From positions 1-14,127 of the forward strand of contig JAUNXD010000022.1 of NCBI GenBank assembly GCA_030539985.1: a stretch of 14,127 bases of DNA. Reading direction: 5' to 3'. The translations under genes and the position numbers were made by a program. Of this stretch, positions 13,046 through 14,127 are shown piece by piece (positions within the stretch are counted from its first letter, which is position 1; every line of letters begins with the position of its first letter). Below the pieces are notes generated by a model. It saw nothing but the letters and a program-made list of their open reading frames with translations, did not search any database and was not told the DNA's origin. The stretch comes from Methanobrevibacter sp. (GTDB lineage: Archaea > Methanobacteriota > Methanobacteria > Methanobacteriales > Methanobacteriaceae).

Positions 13046-14035
13046 ATGAATGATAAAATAATTCTTGGACTTCCAAAAGGAAGTTTAAACAATGTTAAAA
13101 GAGGAAATACTCATCAATTGTTTGTTGATGCAGGTTATGAAGTCAAAGGATACGAACCAGGTGATGAATCTTATGAAATCGAAATTTTAAACGATGAGGA
13201 TATTGTTGCCTTTCTCACCCGTCCGCAATCCACTCCCGTGGAATTGAACAGGGGAATGGTTGACATAGCGATTGTCGGTGAGGACTGGGTGAAGGAAGAG
13301 TCAGTATTGAGAAAAACAGATACAATCAAGATAGGTGATCTTGATTATGGAAAAACCCGTCTTATTGTTGCTGTTCCAAATGATTCTCCATATGACAGTT
13401 TATCAGATTTATTCACAGCCAACAAGGATAGGAAAACTCCAATCTTATGTTTCACCGAATATCCGAATTTGACCAGAAAATTCATCATGGAAAATGAGGT
13501 CTACCAGGAAATATATGGTGATGCAGTGCCGTTTGTACAGGTAAGGGGTTTGACCGATGGGGATAATGAAATGGTGCAGGTAATCAACTCCGACGGTGCT
13601 ACAGAAGTATATATTAAAAAGGGTGCCGATTTGATTGTGGACAATACTCAAACAGGAAGCAGCCTTAAAAAGGCAGGACTTAAAGAAATTGAAACAATTC
13701 TCCATTCCTCAGCGGGCCTTTATGCAGGGGTCAGCTGTACCGGTGAGAAATTGGAAAAAGCTAAAATAATTTACGAACAGCTTTTGGGTGCAATTACTGC
13801 CAAAAAATATTTCGATGTCAAGTTCAACATTGAAAATACCAAAATCGAGGAAGTTTCCAGTTATCTCATTGACAACAGGCTCTGTGCCGATGAACCTACA
13901 ATTACTCCCGGCTCTGATTTTTCTCAAATCAACGTGCTGATTCCTAAAGCCAAATTCCCCGAAATGGTTGATGCTATTAAAGGATTTGACGCAACTTCCA
14001 TTATCAGAAATGATTTAAAACAACTAGTTCAATAA
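13046..14035 (+). CDS. hisG: ATP phosphoribosyltransferase, long form
   Basis: This 329-residue enzyme catalyses the first, feedback-controlled step of histidine synthesis, joining ATP and PRPP to give phosphoribosyl-ATP. The N-terminus reads IILGLPKGSL. DIAIVGEDWV follows, and the family signature appears as E187-x5-G-A-D195 and then VDNTQTGSSL (198-207) with KKAGL. The last 85 or so residues form the C-terminal regulatory domain that marks the long, histidine-inhibited, hexameric form, which needs no HisZ partner. It is somewhat longer than the 285-300 residues common in the family. ATG 13046 with AGGTA upstream is preferred over TTG 13019, which lies at the expected TATA/start region. Its own promoter and terminator suggest a single-gene transcript; no other his gene lies in the window. 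Confidence 0.93.
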   Translation: MNDKIILGLPKGSLNNVKRGNTHQLFVDAGYEVKGYEPGDESYEIEILNDEDIVAFLTRPQSTPVELNRGMVDIAIVGEDWVKEESVLRKTDTIKIGDLDYGKTRLIVAVPNDSPYDSLSDLFTANKDRKTPILCFTEYPNLTRKFIMENEVYQEIYGDAVPFVQVRGLTDGDNEMVQVINSDGATEVYIKKGADLIVDNTQTGSSLKKAGLKEIETILHSSAGLYAGVSCTGEKLEKAKIIYEQLLGAITAKKYFDVKFNIENTKIEEVSSYLIDNRLCADEPTITPGSDFSQINVLIPKAKFPEMVDAIKGFDATSIIRNDLKQLVQ

Positions 14036-14045
14036 GTCATTTCAC

Positions 14046-14058
14046 TTTTTTTCTTTTT
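14046..14058 (+). terminator. Oligo-T terminator after hisG
   Basis: TTTTTTTCTTTTT begins 11 bases past the hisG stop. The remaining sequence to 14127 shows no supported gene start. Confidence 0.55.
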
Positions 14059-14127
14059 AATTGTCACTATTTATCATTCCTAGAAACTTAAGATATTTCT
14101 GGTGAAAATTTTTATTAATTTCCATAT

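Noticed and set aside
14057..14125. Minus-strand frame entering from the right edge and ending at TAA 14057-14059 (ends GMINSDN), possibly the 3' end of a convergent gene
   Set aside because: Only 22 codons are visible and nothing in them is recognisable. The sequence beyond the window is needed to decide.

Overview
The window looks like a chromosome segment of a methanogenic archaeon of the order Methanobacteriales, most likely Methanobrevibacter. The evidence is AT-rich DNA with archaeal TATA boxes and GGTGAT/GAGGTG-type Shine-Dalgarno sites, an archaeal class II tRNA-Leu with no encoded CCA, an archaea-restricted DUF371 protein, and two surface adhesin-like proteins with the lysine-rich Ig-like C-termini typical of this group. 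Genus assignment is inference from remembered family resemblance.

Layout: (1) 1-1796, the 3' part of an Ig-repeat adhesin-like protein. (2) 1983-2540, a DUF371 gene and tRNA-Leu(GAG). (3) 2620-5100, a second adhesin-like protein made of two parallel beta-helix halves plus Ig-like modules; its C-terminus is related to that of the first. (4) 5168-8896, a tight four-gene operon: galU, an extended-SDR epimerase/dehydratase, a GT2 glycosyltransferase, and an aldo/keto reductase with a two-cluster ferredoxin-like tail. All three junctions have the form stop-N-ATG. It probably supplies and uses nucleotide sugars for surface glycans or glycolipids. (5) 8893-9075, a possible small gene on the minus strand whose stop overlaps the reductase stop. 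(6) 9247-10586, a two-gene unit of a 69-residue CxxC...CxxC peptide and a radical SAM/SPASM enzyme, a likely substrate and modifying-enzyme pair. (7) 10587-10930, a regulatory region with three copies of a 42-bp promoter/operator cassette and a TACAATTGTA palindrome, feeding a P1B heavy-metal ATPase with a histidine-rich tail (10931-12979). (8) 13046-14035, a long-form hisG transcribed on its own.

The two most interesting places are the peptide/radical SAM pair, which resembles a computationally described but, as far as I know, functionally unassigned methanogen system, and the triplicated cassette before the metal ATPase. In that cassette, matching 9-bp palindromes sit exactly 33 bp apart around a TATA box.
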